Shown here: positions 1 through 8,284 of the stretch, piece after piece
Position numbering within the stretch: position 1 is the first letter of the stretch
Layout of the letters: every line of letters starts with the position of its first letter
Source: Alkalisalibacterium limincola
Lineage (GTDB): Bacteria; Pseudomonadota; Gammaproteobacteria; Xanthomonadales; Xanthomonadaceae
DNA: 64,000 nt
Assembly: GCF_008017755.1 (NCBI RefSeq)
Contig: NZ_VRTS01000008.1
Coordinates: 1-64,000, forward strand
Reading direction: 5' to 3'
Notes under the pieces: generated by a model
Database searches by the model: none
What the model saw: the letters and a program-made list of their open reading frames with translations, nothing else
Told to the model about the DNA's origin: nothing
Translations under genes and position numbers: made by a program

Positions 1-783
1 CCCGCCCCCGCCGAGCGTGCCGAGCGCGCCGACAGCGGCGCCATCGACGCGGCCGTGGCTGGCGAGTGGCGCAATGCCGACTTCCGCGAGCGCGACCAGT
101 ACCGTCGCCCGGCGCAGACGTTGGCCTTCTTCGGCATCCAGCCATCGCACACGCTTGTGGAGATCACCCCGGGGGGTGGCTGGTACACCGAGATCCTGGC
201 CCCGCTGGTGCGCGAGGACGGAAGCTATGTCGCCGCCGTGGTCGACCCCGAACGCGCGACCAGCGATTCGGCACGCGATTACGCCACGCGCCAGAACGCC
301 CAGCTGCGCGAGAAGCTGGCGGCGCATCCCGAGGTCTATGGTCCGGCCACCGTGCATCCCTACGACCCGGCAGACCCTGTCTTCGGCGAGCCGGGCTCGG
401 CCGATGCCGTCGTGACCTTCCGCAACGTCCACAACTGGCGCATGGGCGGCAACGCCGAGGCCATGTTCCGTGGCTTCTACGATGTCCTGGCCCCCGGCGG
501 CGTGCTGGGCGTGGTCGAACACCGGGCCGAGGGCGCCGTGCCCGATGACGACCGCAGCGGCTACGTCGGTCAGGAGCAGGTGGTGGCGCTGGCCGCTGCC
601 GCGGGCTTCGTGCTTGAGGAGGCCAGCGAGATCAACGCCAACCCGGCCGACACGCGCGACCATCCCAATGGCGTGTGGACGCTGCCGCCCTCCAACCGCC
701 ACGACGAGGCCGATGCCGAGCGTTATGCGGAGATCGGAGAGTCCGACCGGATGACGCTGCGATTCCGCAAGCCGCACCAGTAA
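1..783 (+). CDS. Class I SAM-dependent methyltransferase (COG4798-like), 5' end outside window
   Basis: The frame is open from base 1, so the start lies upstream. The first visible residues are Ala/Pro/Glu-rich, as expected just after a signal peptide or lipoprotein linker. The core shows a Rossmann-type SAM loop (EITPGGGWYTEIL) and a later acidic strand (PGSADAVVTFRNVHNW) followed by APGGVLGVVEH, the usual post-motif II/III layout of class I methyltransferases. The C-terminus (NPNGVWTLPP-like, then a short Arg/Lys tail) matches the predicted exported methyltransferases of COG4798 as I recall them. The substrate is unknown. A strong hairpin terminator follows 38 bases after the stop, so the gene probably ends its transcript here. 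The family call is fairly sure; the function is not. Confidence 0.8.
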   Translation, partial: PAPAERAERADSGAIDAAVAGEWRNADFRERDQYRRPAQTLAFFGIQPSHTLVEITPGGGWYTEILAPLVREDGSYVAAVVDPERATSDSARDYATRQNAQLREKLAAHPEVYGPATVHPYDPADPVFGEPGSADAVVTFRNVHNWRMGGNAEAMFRGFYDVLAPGGVLGVVEHRAEGAVPDDDRSGYVGQEQVVALAAAAGFVLEEASEINANPADTRDHPNGVWTLPPSNRHDEADAERYAEIGESDRMTLRFRKPHQ

Positions 784-821
784 GCCGTCGCACGCCACGC
801 GCGTGCATGCGATCCTTGCAA

Positions 822-847
822 GGCCCCCGCCAAGGCGGGGGCCTTTT
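822..847 (+). terminator. Rho-independent terminator
   Basis: A perfect 10-bp GC stem (822-831 pairs with 834-843) with a 2-base loop is followed by TTTT at 844-847. It lies between the methyltransferase stop at 783 and the rluE start at 868. Confidence 0.85.
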
Positions 848-867
848 CGCGAGCGGACCCGCCCCGG

Positions 868-1427
868 ATGCTGATTGCCCTGAACAAGCCGTTCGGCGTG
901 CTGTGCCAGTTCACCTGTCGCGAGGTGCCGCCGCGGCCGACCCTGGCCGGGTTCGGCCTGCCCGGCGGCGTGTATCCGGCCGGCGGCTCGACCATGATTC
1001 CGAGGGACTGCTGCTGCTCAGTGACGATGGCGGCCTGGCCCATCGCATCACCGACCCGCGCCACAAGCTGCCCAAGACCTACTGGGTGCAGGTCGAGGGC
1101 GAGCCCGCGGCAGGCCAGTTGCAGGCGCTCCGCGACGGCGTGGTGTTGAAGGACGGGCCCACGCGGGCCGCCGGAGCCCGGCAGCTTCCCGGCGAGCCGG
1201 TGGACCTGTGGCCGCGCGACCCACCGGTGCGGTTTCGAAAGAGCGTTCCGGATGCATGGCTCGAGCTGGTGCTGCGCGAAGGGCGCAACCGGCAGGTTCG
1301 CCGGATGACCGCGGCGGTCGGCCTGCCGACGCTGCGCCTGGTGCGCGTCGCCATCGGCCCGTGGACCCTGGGCACGCTGTCCCCGGGCCAGTGGTGCGAA
1401 CTCGACGCGTCGGCAGCGGCCCGGTGA
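868..1427 (+). pseudogene. rluE: 23S rRNA pseudouridine synthase E, one apparent -1 frameshift
   Basis: RluE isomerises a uridine of 23S rRNA to pseudouridine. The N-terminal part (MLIALNKPFGVLCQF) is in one frame; the rest, starting with the catalytic-Asp motif GRLDHDSEG and running through KTYWVQVEGEP, WLWPRDPP-like and EGRNRQVRRMTA, is in the next. The switch is at about 979-986, where one C appears missing from GGCCGGCCGG. Adding one base restores 186 codons, a normal RluE length. The stop overlaps the GTG start of the next methyltransferase by 4 bases, suggesting translational coupling. All later motifs are intact, so a sequencing error is more likely than decay; if the break is real, the enzyme loses its catalytic Asp. 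Confidence 0.85.
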
Positions 1428-2179
1428 GCACGTTCAAGGACCACTTCTCCGGCCATGCGCGGAACTACGCGACGGCCCGGCCCGGCTACCCGCCGGCCTT
1501 GTTCGACTGGATCGCGGGCCTGGTCGGGCAGCATGCTTTGGCCTGGGACGCAGGTTGCGGCAACGGCCAGGCCGCACTGGCGCTGGCGGAGCGCTTCGAG
1601 GCGGTGGTGGCCAGCGACCCGAGCGCCGAACAGATCGCGCAGGCGCCCGCCCACCCGCGCGTCGACTACCGCGTGGAGGCTGCCGAGGACTGCAGCCTGC
1701 CGGCATCCAGTGTCGACGTGGCCTGCGTCGCCCAGGCCCTGCACTGGTTCGACCTGCCGCGCTTCTTCACCACGCTGCTGCGGGTGCTCAAGCCTGGCGG
1801 CGTGCTGGTCGCCTGGACCTATGAGACCTGTCGCGTGGACCCGGCGGTCGATGCCGTGTTCGACCGGCTCTATCGCGATCGGCTGGGACCCTGGTGGCCA
1901 CCGGAGCGACAGCTGGTGGAGAGCGGATACAGGGATATCGACCTGCCGCTGCAGCCCCTGGAGCCGCTGCCGGAGCTGTCGATCGAACTGGACTGGACGC
2001 TCACGCAGTTCCTGGAGTACCTGCGCAGCTGGTCGGCCAGTGCGCGCTGCCTGCGCGAGACCGGCCGCGATGCCGTCGCCGAATTCGCGCCGGCCCTGGC
2101 GGCGGCATGGGGTCCACCGGAAACCAGGCGCTGCGTCGCATGGCCGCTGGCCGTGCGCGCGGGCCGTCGCACGGCTTAG
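1424..2179 (+). CDS. Class I SAM-dependent methyltransferase (Methyltransf_11 type)
   Basis: A 251-residue protein starting with GTG, which overlaps the rluE stop by 4 bases. Near the N-terminus FSGHARNYATARPGYP is typical of small-molecule/UbiE-like methyltransferases. Motif I reads AWDAGCGNGQAALALA (about residues 41-56), and an acidic end-of-strand-2 residue sits in VVASDPSAEQ. HWFDLPRFF followed by LKPGGVLVAW is the post-motif II/III region. No membrane segments or extra domains are seen. The substrate cannot be read from sequence; close relatives are usually annotated only as methyltransferases. The overlap suggests co-expression with rluE, but nothing shows this enzyme acts on RNA. Confidence 0.88.
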   Translation: MSTFKDHFSGHARNYATARPGYPPALFDWIAGLVGQHALAWDAGCGNGQAALALAERFEAVVASDPSAEQIAQAPAHPRVDYRVEAAEDCSLPASSVDVACVAQALHWFDLPRFFTTLLRVLKPGGVLVAWTYETCRVDPAVDAVFDRLYRDRLGPWWPPERQLVESGYRDIDLPLQPLEPLPELSIELDWTLTQFLEYLRSWSASARCLRETGRDAVAEFAPALAAAWGPPETRRCVAWPLAVRAGRRTA

Positions 2180-2244
2180 TGCGGCACACGGTCAGGCGCC
2201 GGCGGCCGGGCCGGCAATCACTCGGCCCGAGCCGACCGGTCGGG

Positions 2245-2733
2245 TCAGGCGCTGGCGCTCGGCTGGGCGGAACTGTTGGTCGTCTTCGACGCGGACTTCC
2301 GGGCGGGCGACTTGCGCGTGCTGGACTTCTTCGCGGTCGACTTCTTCGCCGTGGATTTGGCGCTGGACTTGCTCGCCGGCGACTTCTTCGCGCTGCTGCG
2401 CTTGCGCGCCGGCTTCCTCACCGCCTCGGCCTCGATGACGGCCTCGCGGCGGCGGCGGGTCAGCCAGATCGCCACACCGAGGCCGGCGATGGCGGCGGCC
2501 GTCGCCGCGGCAGCCACCGGATGGCGCCGCGTGGTCTGCGTCACCGCGCGCACGCCCTGGCGGGCCAGCGCGAGCTTCGCGCCGACGCTGAGGAAGTTGC
2601 GCGCCTCGGGAACCAGCTGGCTCCAGTTGACCGAACCCACGCCGTCCGCAACACGGCGGCCCAGCGCGGTGCCGGTTTCGCCCGCGCGAACCAGGGCCGT
2701 TCCCACGGCGCTGTTCAAAATTGTCTTGTCCAT
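2245..2733 (-). CDS. Membrane-anchored protein with histone-H1-like Lys/Ala/Ser tail
   Basis: A 162-residue protein of unknown function. Residues 1-65 are a soluble, helix-prone segment. About residues 70-92 (HPVAAAATAAAIAGLGVAIW) form one hydrophobic segment followed by Arg-rich TRRRRE, so the tail is predicted cytoplasmic. The last 60 residues are almost only Lys, Ser, Ala, Arg and Thr in short repeats (AKKS, ARKS, STAKKS), like the C-terminal tails of histone H1 and bacterial H1-like proteins. Such tails bind DNA or other polyanions. A membrane anchor joined to that tail is seen directly; nucleoid tethering is inference. It stands alone, convergent with the methyltransferase at 1424. The symbol is left blank because I recognise no named family. 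Confidence 0.7.
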   Translation of the reverse strand: MDKTILNSAVGTALVRAGETGTALGRRVADGVGSVNWSQLVPEARNFLSVGAKLALARQGVRAVTQTTRRHPVAAAATAAAIAGLGVAIWLTRRRREAVIEAEAVRKPARKRSSAKKSPASKSSAKSTAKKSTAKKSSTRKSPARKSASKTTNSSAQPSASA

Positions 2734-2858
2734 GACGTCTCCAAGGGCTGGTTAGCGTTTCACCGACGCTAGCACCGGTTAACTGAACACAACGTCCACT
2801 CTCAGGGCTTCGCCCCAAGTACAACGCGGGTCCGCTCGCGGGGCGGACGAGCCCGGCC

Positions 2859-5360
2859 TCAGGTGCCGCGTGGTTTCGCGCGATGGGTCGCTGTCGCGCT
2901 CCAGGGATCCTCGGGCCACGGGTGGCGCGGGTAGCGGCCCTTCATCTCCTTGCGCACCTCGGGATAGGTGCGCGCCCAGAAGCCCTCCAGGTCACGCGTG
3001 ACCTGCAGTGGCCGACCGGCCGGTGAGAGCAGGTGCAAGGTGAGCGGCACCGCGCCCTCGACGATGGCCGGAGTCCGGGCCAGGCCGAAGAGTTCCTGCA
3101 GCTTGACCGCCAGCACCGGCTCGGTGCCGTGCTGGTATTGGATGGGGCGTTGCTGGCCGGAGGGCACGGCCATGCGCACCGGTGCCAGCACGTCGACCTG
3201 GCGCTGGCGGTCCCAGGGCAGCAGCGACTTGAGCGCATGGGCGAAGTCGCCCTCGGACAGGCCGTCGAGCCGGGTCAAGCCGGCCAGGGCCGGCTCGAGC
3301 CAGTCGTGGAGTCCGGCGAGCAGCGCCTCGTCGGACAGGTCGGGCCAGCCGGCCCCGGGCTGCCAGTCGTGCAGGCAACGAACGCGCTCGCGCCACTGCC
3401 GCAGCGCATCGGTCCACGGCAGCACGTCGAGTCCGAGCTGGCGCACTGCGTCCACCAGCGCTTCGGCGAAGCGCGACCGGTCCGGCGTGGCCAGCGGCCT
3501 GGATTCCAGGATGATGCGGTCGAAGCGCCGCTCGCGCACCGCGGCAATGCGCCGACGCGGGTTGTCCCACACCACCCGCTCCTCTTCGCGGAAGCGTTCC
3601 CTGAACACCCGACGCAGGTGCGCCTCGTCCACCGGCGCACCCCGAAGCAACAGGCTGTCGCGCTCCTCGAAGCGAAGCTCGCTGGCCACCAGCCAGGGTT
3701 CGCCGAACAGGGCGGAGTCGTCGAACACGCGCAGGCTGCGGCCGTTGGCCATCTGGTAGCGGCGCGGGTCGTCGGGATGCTGCCGCGCGATCCGGTCCGG
3801 AAAGGCGTGGGCCAGCAGGTCGCCCAGCCCGTGGGCGGGCAGGGTGTGCGGCGGTTGCACGGTGATCCGCAGCCGCCGGCGCCAGGCGGCTGCGGCCTGG
3901 TCGATCGCCGCCAGGGCACCGCGATGGGCATCGGCAGGCACGCGCCGCTGGCGGAACGCCGCCAGTGCCTGCCAGCGGCTGGCCCAGTCATCGCGCCGCC
4001 CGCTGCGTAGCGGGTCGCGTGCCTCCACCAGCGCAGCGAGGTCGCAGGCTATCGCTTGCTCCAGCGGGTCCGTCGCCGCAAGCAGCATGGCCGCCAGGCG
4101 CGGATGCGTACCCAGCGACAGCATGCGCCGACCCTTCGCCGTGGGCCGGCCGTCGTGGATCGCGCCGAGGCCAAGCAGCAGGTCGTTGGCGGCGGCCATC
4201 GGCCCGGCGGGAGGCGGGTCGACGAAGCGAAGCTCGGCCTGTCCCCAGGTGGCCAGCTCCAGGCACAGCCCGGCCAGTTCCACCTGGTGGATCTCGGCGC
4301 GGCGCATCGGCTCCAGCCGCTGCGACTGCGGCCACAGGCGATAGCACCAGCCCGGGGCCACGCGCCCGGCACGACCGGCACGCTGGTCGGCGGACGCCTG
4401 CGAGATCGCCACCGGCTGCAGGCGCGAGAAGCCCGAGTTGGGGTCGTAGCGGGGCTCGCGCGCCAGGCCACTGTCGATGACCACGCGCACGCCGGGCAGG
4501 GTCACGGAGGATTCGGCGACATTGGTGGCCAGCACGATCCGGCGGCGCCCTTGCGGGTCGGGCGCCAGCGCCTCGGACTGCTGCTGCACCGGCAGTTCAC
4601 CGTGCAGGGCCAGCACCGCGGCCTCCCCGGGCGCACCAGCCGCGGGCAGGGCCGCTTCCAGCACGCGCTGGGCCTGGCCGATCTCGCGTTGGCCCGGCAG
4701 GAACACCAGGATGTCGCCGGGATGGCTGGCCAGGGCGTGTTCGACGCAGCGACGCAGCTGGGCGCCCGAGGCCTCGTCCCGGCGCGCGGCGAAGTGGGTG
4801 ACGTCGACCGGATGGCTGCGCCCGCGCGACACCAGCCGCGGCGCGTCGAGGAAGCTGGCCAGCTTCTCGCCATCCAGCGTCGCCGACATGACCACCACGC
4901 GCAGGTCCTCGCGCAGCTGTCCCTGCACGTCGAGCACCAGCGCCAGGCCGAGGTCGGCGGCGAGGTGGCGTTCGTGGAACTCGTCGAAGACGACCGCCCC
5001 GATGCCCTCCAGGGTCGGGTCGTCCTGCACCATGCGCGCCAGGATGCCCTCGGTGACCACCTCGACACGGGTGCCCGGCCCGATACGGTTCTCGAAGCGG
5101 ATCCGGTAGCCCACCGTGTCGCCGACCGCGTCGCCGCACTGCGCCGCCATGAAGCCGGCTGCGGCGCGTGCGGCGACCCGGCGCGGCTCGAGCATCAGGA
5201 TGCGGCGGCCCTGCAGCCAGTCGGCGCCCAGCAGGGCCAGCGGCACCTGCGTGGTCTTGCCGGCACCGGGCGGCGCTTCCAGCACCAGGCGCGGATGCCC
5301 CTGCAGCGATGCCAGGATGTCGGGCAGCAGGGCGGTGATCGGGAAACCGGGGGAGTTCAC
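2859..5360 (-). CDS. hrpB: ATP-dependent helicase HrpB
   Basis: An 833-residue DEAH-box helicase, close to the usual HrpB length (about 810-840). Walker A is PPGAGKTTQVPLAL (about residues 31-43); motif II is VVFDEFHERH (DExH, about 125-134); motif III reads VVMSATLD; motif VI reads QRAGRAGRVAPGWCYRLW. The long C-terminal half carries the HrpB-specific domain, ending with HLLSPAGRPLQVT and a terminal segment with YPEVRKEMKGRYPRHPWPEDP, which is diagnostic. In other bacteria HrpB is a poorly understood putative RNA helicase, with surface roles reported in some pathogens. It is divergent from tatD with a 92-base gap. No anomalies were found. Confidence 0.95.
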   Translation of the reverse strand: MNSPGFPITALLPDILASLQGHPRLVLEAPPGAGKTTQVPLALLGADWLQGRRILMLEPRRVAARAAAGFMAAQCGDAVGDTVGYRIRFENRIGPGTRVEVVTEGILARMVQDDPTLEGIGAVVFDEFHERHLAADLGLALVLDVQGQLREDLRVVVMSATLDGEKLASFLDAPRLVSRGRSHPVDVTHFAARRDEASGAQLRRCVEHALASHPGDILVFLPGQREIGQAQRVLEAALPAAGAPGEAAVLALHGELPVQQQSEALAPDPQGRRRIVLATNVAESSVTLPGVRVVIDSGLAREPRYDPNSGFSRLQPVAISQASADQRAGRAGRVAPGWCYRLWPQSQRLEPMRRAEIHQVELAGLCLELATWGQAELRFVDPPPAGPMAAANDLLLGLGAIHDGRPTAKGRRMLSLGTHPRLAAMLLAATDPLEQAIACDLAALVEARDPLRSGRRDDWASRWQALAAFRQRRVPADAHRGALAAIDQAAAAWRRRLRITVQPPHTLPAHGLGDLLAHAFPDRIARQHPDDPRRYQMANGRSLRVFDDSALFGEPWLVASELRFEERDSLLLRGAPVDEAHLRRVFRERFREEERVVWDNPRRRIAAVRERRFDRIILESRPLATPDRSRFAEALVDAVRQLGLDVLPWTDALRQWRERVRCLHDWQPGAGWPDLSDEALLAGLHDWLEPALAGLTRLDGLSEGDFAHALKSLLPWDRQRQVDVLAPVRMAVPSGQQRPIQYQHGTEPVLAVKLQELFGLARTPAIVEGAVPLTLHLLSPAGRPLQVTRDLEGFWARTYPEVRKEMKGRYPRHPWPEDPWSATATHRAKPRGT

Positions 5361-5414
5361 GCCGGCCAGTGTAATCGCGCGTGGGCCGCGACTGCGGCCC
5401 CGCCGGCGGGTTGA

Positions 5415-5420
5415 TACACT
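5415..5420 (+). promoter_or_regulatory. Possible -10 element of tatD
   Basis: TACACT lies in the hrpB-tatD divergent gap, 33 bases before the tatD ATG. No good -35 is visible, so this is a weak call. Confidence 0.3.
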
Positions 5421-5452
5421 CCGCCGCCGTGATTGCGCAGCAGACCCCCACG

Positions 5453-6265
5453 ATGGAACTCATCGACATCGGCGCCAACCTGGGCCACGAAAGCTTCGAC
5501 CACGACCTCGATGCGGTGCTGGCGCGCGCGGCGGAACACGGCGTGGGCCGAATGGTCGTGACCGGGGCCAGCCGCGAGGGCTCGCACAAGGCGCTGGCAC
5601 TGGCCCGGGCGCACCCGGGCCGCCTGTTCGCCACCGCCGGCGTCCACCCGCACCACGCGGTCGAGTACACGGAGGAGGCCGACGCGGAACTGCGTGCGCT
5701 GCACTCGCACCCCGAGATGGTCGCGGTAGGCGAATGCGGACTGGACTACTTCCGCGACTTCTCGCCGCGGCACGCCCAGCAGCGCGCGTTCGAGCGCCAG
5801 CTGCAGATCGGCGTGGACACCGGCAAGCCGCTGTTCCTGCACCAGCGCGATGCGCATGCGGACTTCATGGCGGTCATGCGCGGCTTCCGCGACCGGCTGG
5901 GCCCGGTGGTGGTGCACTGCTTCACCGACACCCGCGAGGCGCTGTTCGACTACCTCGACCAGGACTGGCACATCGGCATCACCGGCTGGCTGTGCGACGA
6001 GCGCCGTGGCGAACACCTGCGCGAGCTGGTGCGCCACATCCCCGCGCAGCGCCTGCTGGTCGAGACCGACAGCCCCTACCTGATGCCGCGCACGATCCGG
6101 CCCAGGCCCACGCACCGGCGCAACGAGCCGATGTACCTGGCGCACATCGTCGAGGAATTGGCGCGCGATCGCGGCGAGGCGGTCGCGGACACCGCCGCGA
6201 CCACCACCGCCAACGCCTGCCGGTTCTTCGGCCTGCCCGAAGGCGCGGCGCCGATCAGGGCTTGA
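5453..6265 (+). CDS. tatD: TatD-family metal-dependent hydrolase (3'-5' exonuclease)
   Basis: A 270-residue TIM-barrel amidohydrolase-type nuclease. MELIDIGANLGHESFDHD supplies the start; TatD proteins normally have DxGxNL here. Metal ligands visible: EYT/HPHH motif AGVHPHHAVEY, the EcGLD motif GECGLDYFRDFSPR (Glu ligand), HQRDAHADF, VVHCFTD, and ETDSPYLMPRTIRPRPTHRRNEP with the late Asp ligand. TatD acts in DNA repair or oxidative-damage clean-up in E. coli; it is not part of Tat export. No clear Shine-Dalgarno precedes the ATG, and a GTG at 5429 would add eight residues (VIAQQTPT), so the exact start is less certain. The 3' end overlaps the convergent OmpA-family gene by 11 bases. Confidence 0.93.
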   Translation: MELIDIGANLGHESFDHDLDAVLARAAEHGVGRMVVTGASREGSHKALALARAHPGRLFATAGVHPHHAVEYTEEADAELRALHSHPEMVAVGECGLDYFRDFSPRHAQQRAFERQLQIGVDTGKPLFLHQRDAHADFMAVMRGFRDRLGPVVVHCFTDTREALFDYLDQDWHIGITGWLCDERRGEHLRELVRHIPAQRLLVETDSPYLMPRTIRPRPTHRRNEPMYLAHIVEELARDRGEAVADTAATTTANACRFFGLPEGAAPIRA

Positions 6266-7367
6266 CCAGCTCCACCCGCCGGTTGCGCGCGCGACCCTCC
6301 TCGGTGTCGTTGCTGGCCACGGGCACCGAGGGCCCGACGCCCTGGGCCGTGAGCCGCTCGGCGTCGATGCCGTAGCGGCCCATCAAGGCCAGGCGCACCG
6401 CCTCGGCCCGGTCCTGCGACAGCTTCACGTTGTCCTGGAAGTCGCCCTGGCTGTCGGTGTGTCCGACCACGCGCAGCTGCAGCCCGGGCTGGTTGCGCAG
6501 AAGCGCGGCCACCTGCTCCAGCGCCGGCGTCGACTCGGCGGTCAGCGTCGCACGCCCGGTGTCGAAGTAGATGCCCTGCAGTTCGATCCGGCCGTCGCGC
6601 TCCAGCCCGGCCGCCATTGCGGCGGCGTCGACGCCCACCATGCCGGTCTCCATCGGCGTGGCCTCGAGCACGTGGACGAAGGTCACGTCGGGATTGATGG
6701 CGATCGACACATAGGCGTCGACGTCGTTCCAGCGCAGCTTCCCGGTGAAGTAGCGGACATCGCGGGCAACGCCGAGGTTCATTCCGTTGATGCGGTTGAA
6801 ACCGGGATTGCGGATCGACCCGCATTCATCGCGACCACTGCACTCGTAGTCGACGCGGAATCCCTGCGCCTCCAGCGCACCGCGATAATTGCGCGATATC
6901 TCGAGCGTGGAACGGCCCTCGGGGTTGTCGTAGCGCAGGCGCGTGAGCCTGCCCTCCAGGCGTTCGGTCACCACGCTGCGGCCGGGGACGTCGTGCCCGA
7001 TGATGCGGGCGTATTCGTTGAACGCCTCGGCCTGGCGTTGGCGCAGCACCGAGCCGGCGTAGGGGGTGATCAGCGGATGGTCGCGCTCGGTATCGCCGTT
7101 GCCCTGGACCGGACTGCCACGGCTGTCGACGATCTCGACCTCGTTGCCGTCGCGGCGCGCCTGGTCGATGCAGCGCTGGTCGCCCAGCGCGCAGCGCGTG
7201 ACCCGCCGCGTTTCCTGGTCGGCCCGTCGCTGGACTTCGCTCTCGGCGGCCCGCTCGACCGTCCGCCGCAGCCGGTCACCGAAATTCTGTGCGTACGCGG
7301 GAAACGCGAACGCCAACATCAATACACCGCAAATCCCCCACGTGATGGACTTCTCACCCGTGCGCAT
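6255..7367 (-). CDS. OmpA-family outer-membrane/peptidoglycan-binding protein
   Basis: A 370-residue exported protein. Residues 1-26 form a signal peptide ending FPAYAQ. Residues 30-110 are basic and charged, with two Cys (VTRCALGDQRC) that may pair. The middle (about 120-250) is an unrecognised domain with two further Cys (YECSGRDECG). The C-terminal about 115 residues are an OmpA-like domain: IYFDTGRATL, VVGHTDSQG and the peptidoglycan-binding loop with NRRVELV at the end. The start ATG at 7367 has a good GGGAG ribosome site and removes a 77-residue out-of-character extension. The protein probably ties the outer membrane or periplasm to peptidoglycan; the middle-domain role is unknown. Confidence 0.88.
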   Translation of the reverse strand: MRTGEKSITWGICGVLMLAFAFPAYAQNFGDRLRRTVERAAESEVQRRADQETRRVTRCALGDQRCIDQARRDGNEVEIVDSRGSPVQGNGDTERDHPLITPYAGSVLRQRQAEAFNEYARIIGHDVPGRSVVTERLEGRLTRLRYDNPEGRSTLEISRNYRGALEAQGFRVDYECSGRDECGSIRNPGFNRINGMNLGVARDVRYFTGKLRWNDVDAYVSIAINPDVTFVHVLEATPMETGMVGVDAAAMAAGLERDGRIELQGIYFDTGRATLTAESTPALEQVAALLRNQPGLQLRVVGHTDSQGDFQDNVKLSQDRAEAVRLALMGRYGIDAERLTAQGVGPSVPVASNDTEEGRARNRRVELVKP

Positions 7368-7504
7368 GTCGACCCACTCCCTTGTGTCCGTGCTGCAGCG
7401 ACCCCCGTGGTCATGGCAGCGCCGTCGGAAAGGGTAATACGCAGCAAGCGCGTGTGCAGGGACACCGTGGCGCACTCGGTTGCGCCACGGCGCGCCACCC
7501 GACG

Positions 7505-8284
7505 TCAGCCGCGCATGCCCACGCCGCGGTGCAACAGGAACAATCCGAGCCAGCCCAGTCCCACGACGAAGCTGACCATGACCGCGTAGGCCGTCCACAG
7601 GGGCACGTCGCTCACGCCCAGCAGCCCGTAGCGGAACGCGTTGACCATGTGCAGGACCGGGTTGAAGTGGCTGGCCGTCTGCGCCCAGCCCGGCAGCAGC
7701 GTGACCGAATAGAACACGCCGCCCAGGTAGGTCAGCGGCGTCAGGATGAAGGTCGGGACGATCGCGATGTCGTCGAACTTCTTCGCGTACACCGCGTTGA
7801 CGAAGCCGGCCAGCGAGAAGATCACCGCTCCCAGCACGACGGTGGATACCGCGATGAGCGGATGGGGCACGCGCACGGTGGTGAAGAACATCGCCACCAG
7901 CAGGACCACCGCGCCCACCAGCAGGCCGCGCATCACCGCGCCAAGCACATAGCCGGTGAGGATGACCCAGGAGGGCACCGGGGCTACCAGCAGTTCTTCG
8001 ATGTGCCGACCGAACTTGGCGCCGAAGAAGCTGGAGCTGATGTTGCCGTAGCTGTTCTGGATCACGCTCATCATGACCAGGCCGGGCACGATGAAGTCCA
8101 TGTAGTCGAAGCCGCCCATGTCGCCGATGCGGCGGCCGATCAGCGTGCCGAAGATCAGGAAGTACAGCGACATCGTGATGACCGGCGGCACCAGGGTCTG
8201 GCCCCAGATGCGCAGGATGCGCGTGACTTCCCGGCGCACGATCGTGTACAGCGCGGTCAGGTTCTCGCGGGCGTGGCCGCTCAT
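7505..8284 (-). CDS. yadH: ABC-2 type transporter permease (YadH-like)
   Basis: A 259-residue inner-membrane permease with six predicted helices. The N-terminal amphipathic part (TIVRREVTRILRIWGQTLVP) precedes the first helix, and the ABC-2 signature region FVNAVYAKKFDDIAIVPTF sits between helices 4 and 5. It pairs with the ATPase encoded just upstream: ATGA overlaps the ATPase stop by 4 bases, so the two are translationally coupled. Sequence and order match E. coli YadG/YadH, an exporter of unknown substrate. It should form a dimer in the inner membrane with two YadG subunits. Confidence 0.9.
   Translation of the reverse strand: MSGHARENLTALYTIVRREVTRILRIWGQTLVPPVITMSLYFLIFGTLIGRRIGDMGGFDYMDFIVPGLVMMSVIQNSYGNISSSFFGAKFGRHIEELLVAPVPSWVILTGYVLGAVMRGLLVGAVVLLVAMFFTTVRVPHPLIAVSTVVLGAVIFSLAGFVNAVYAKKFDDIAIVPTFILTPLTYLGGVFYSVTLLPGWAQTASHFNPVLHMVNAFRYGLLGVSDVPLWTAYAVMVSFVVGLGWLGLFLLHRGVGMRG

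Noticed and set aside
2232-2243. A 12-base perfect palindrome CCGACCGGTCGG beside the H1-like gene stop
   Set aside because: Short GC palindromes are expected at this base composition; no T tract or repeat partner supports a function.
2280-2420. Short repeated sequence that looked like a tandem-repeat array
   Set aside because: It is codon repetition for the Lys/Ala/Ser tail of the protein at 2245-2733, not a CRISPR or satellite; there are no regular spacers.
4056-5414. A 452-codon plus-strand frame inside hrpB
   Set aside because: HrpB motifs lie on the minus strand across this interval; the plus frame has no family match.
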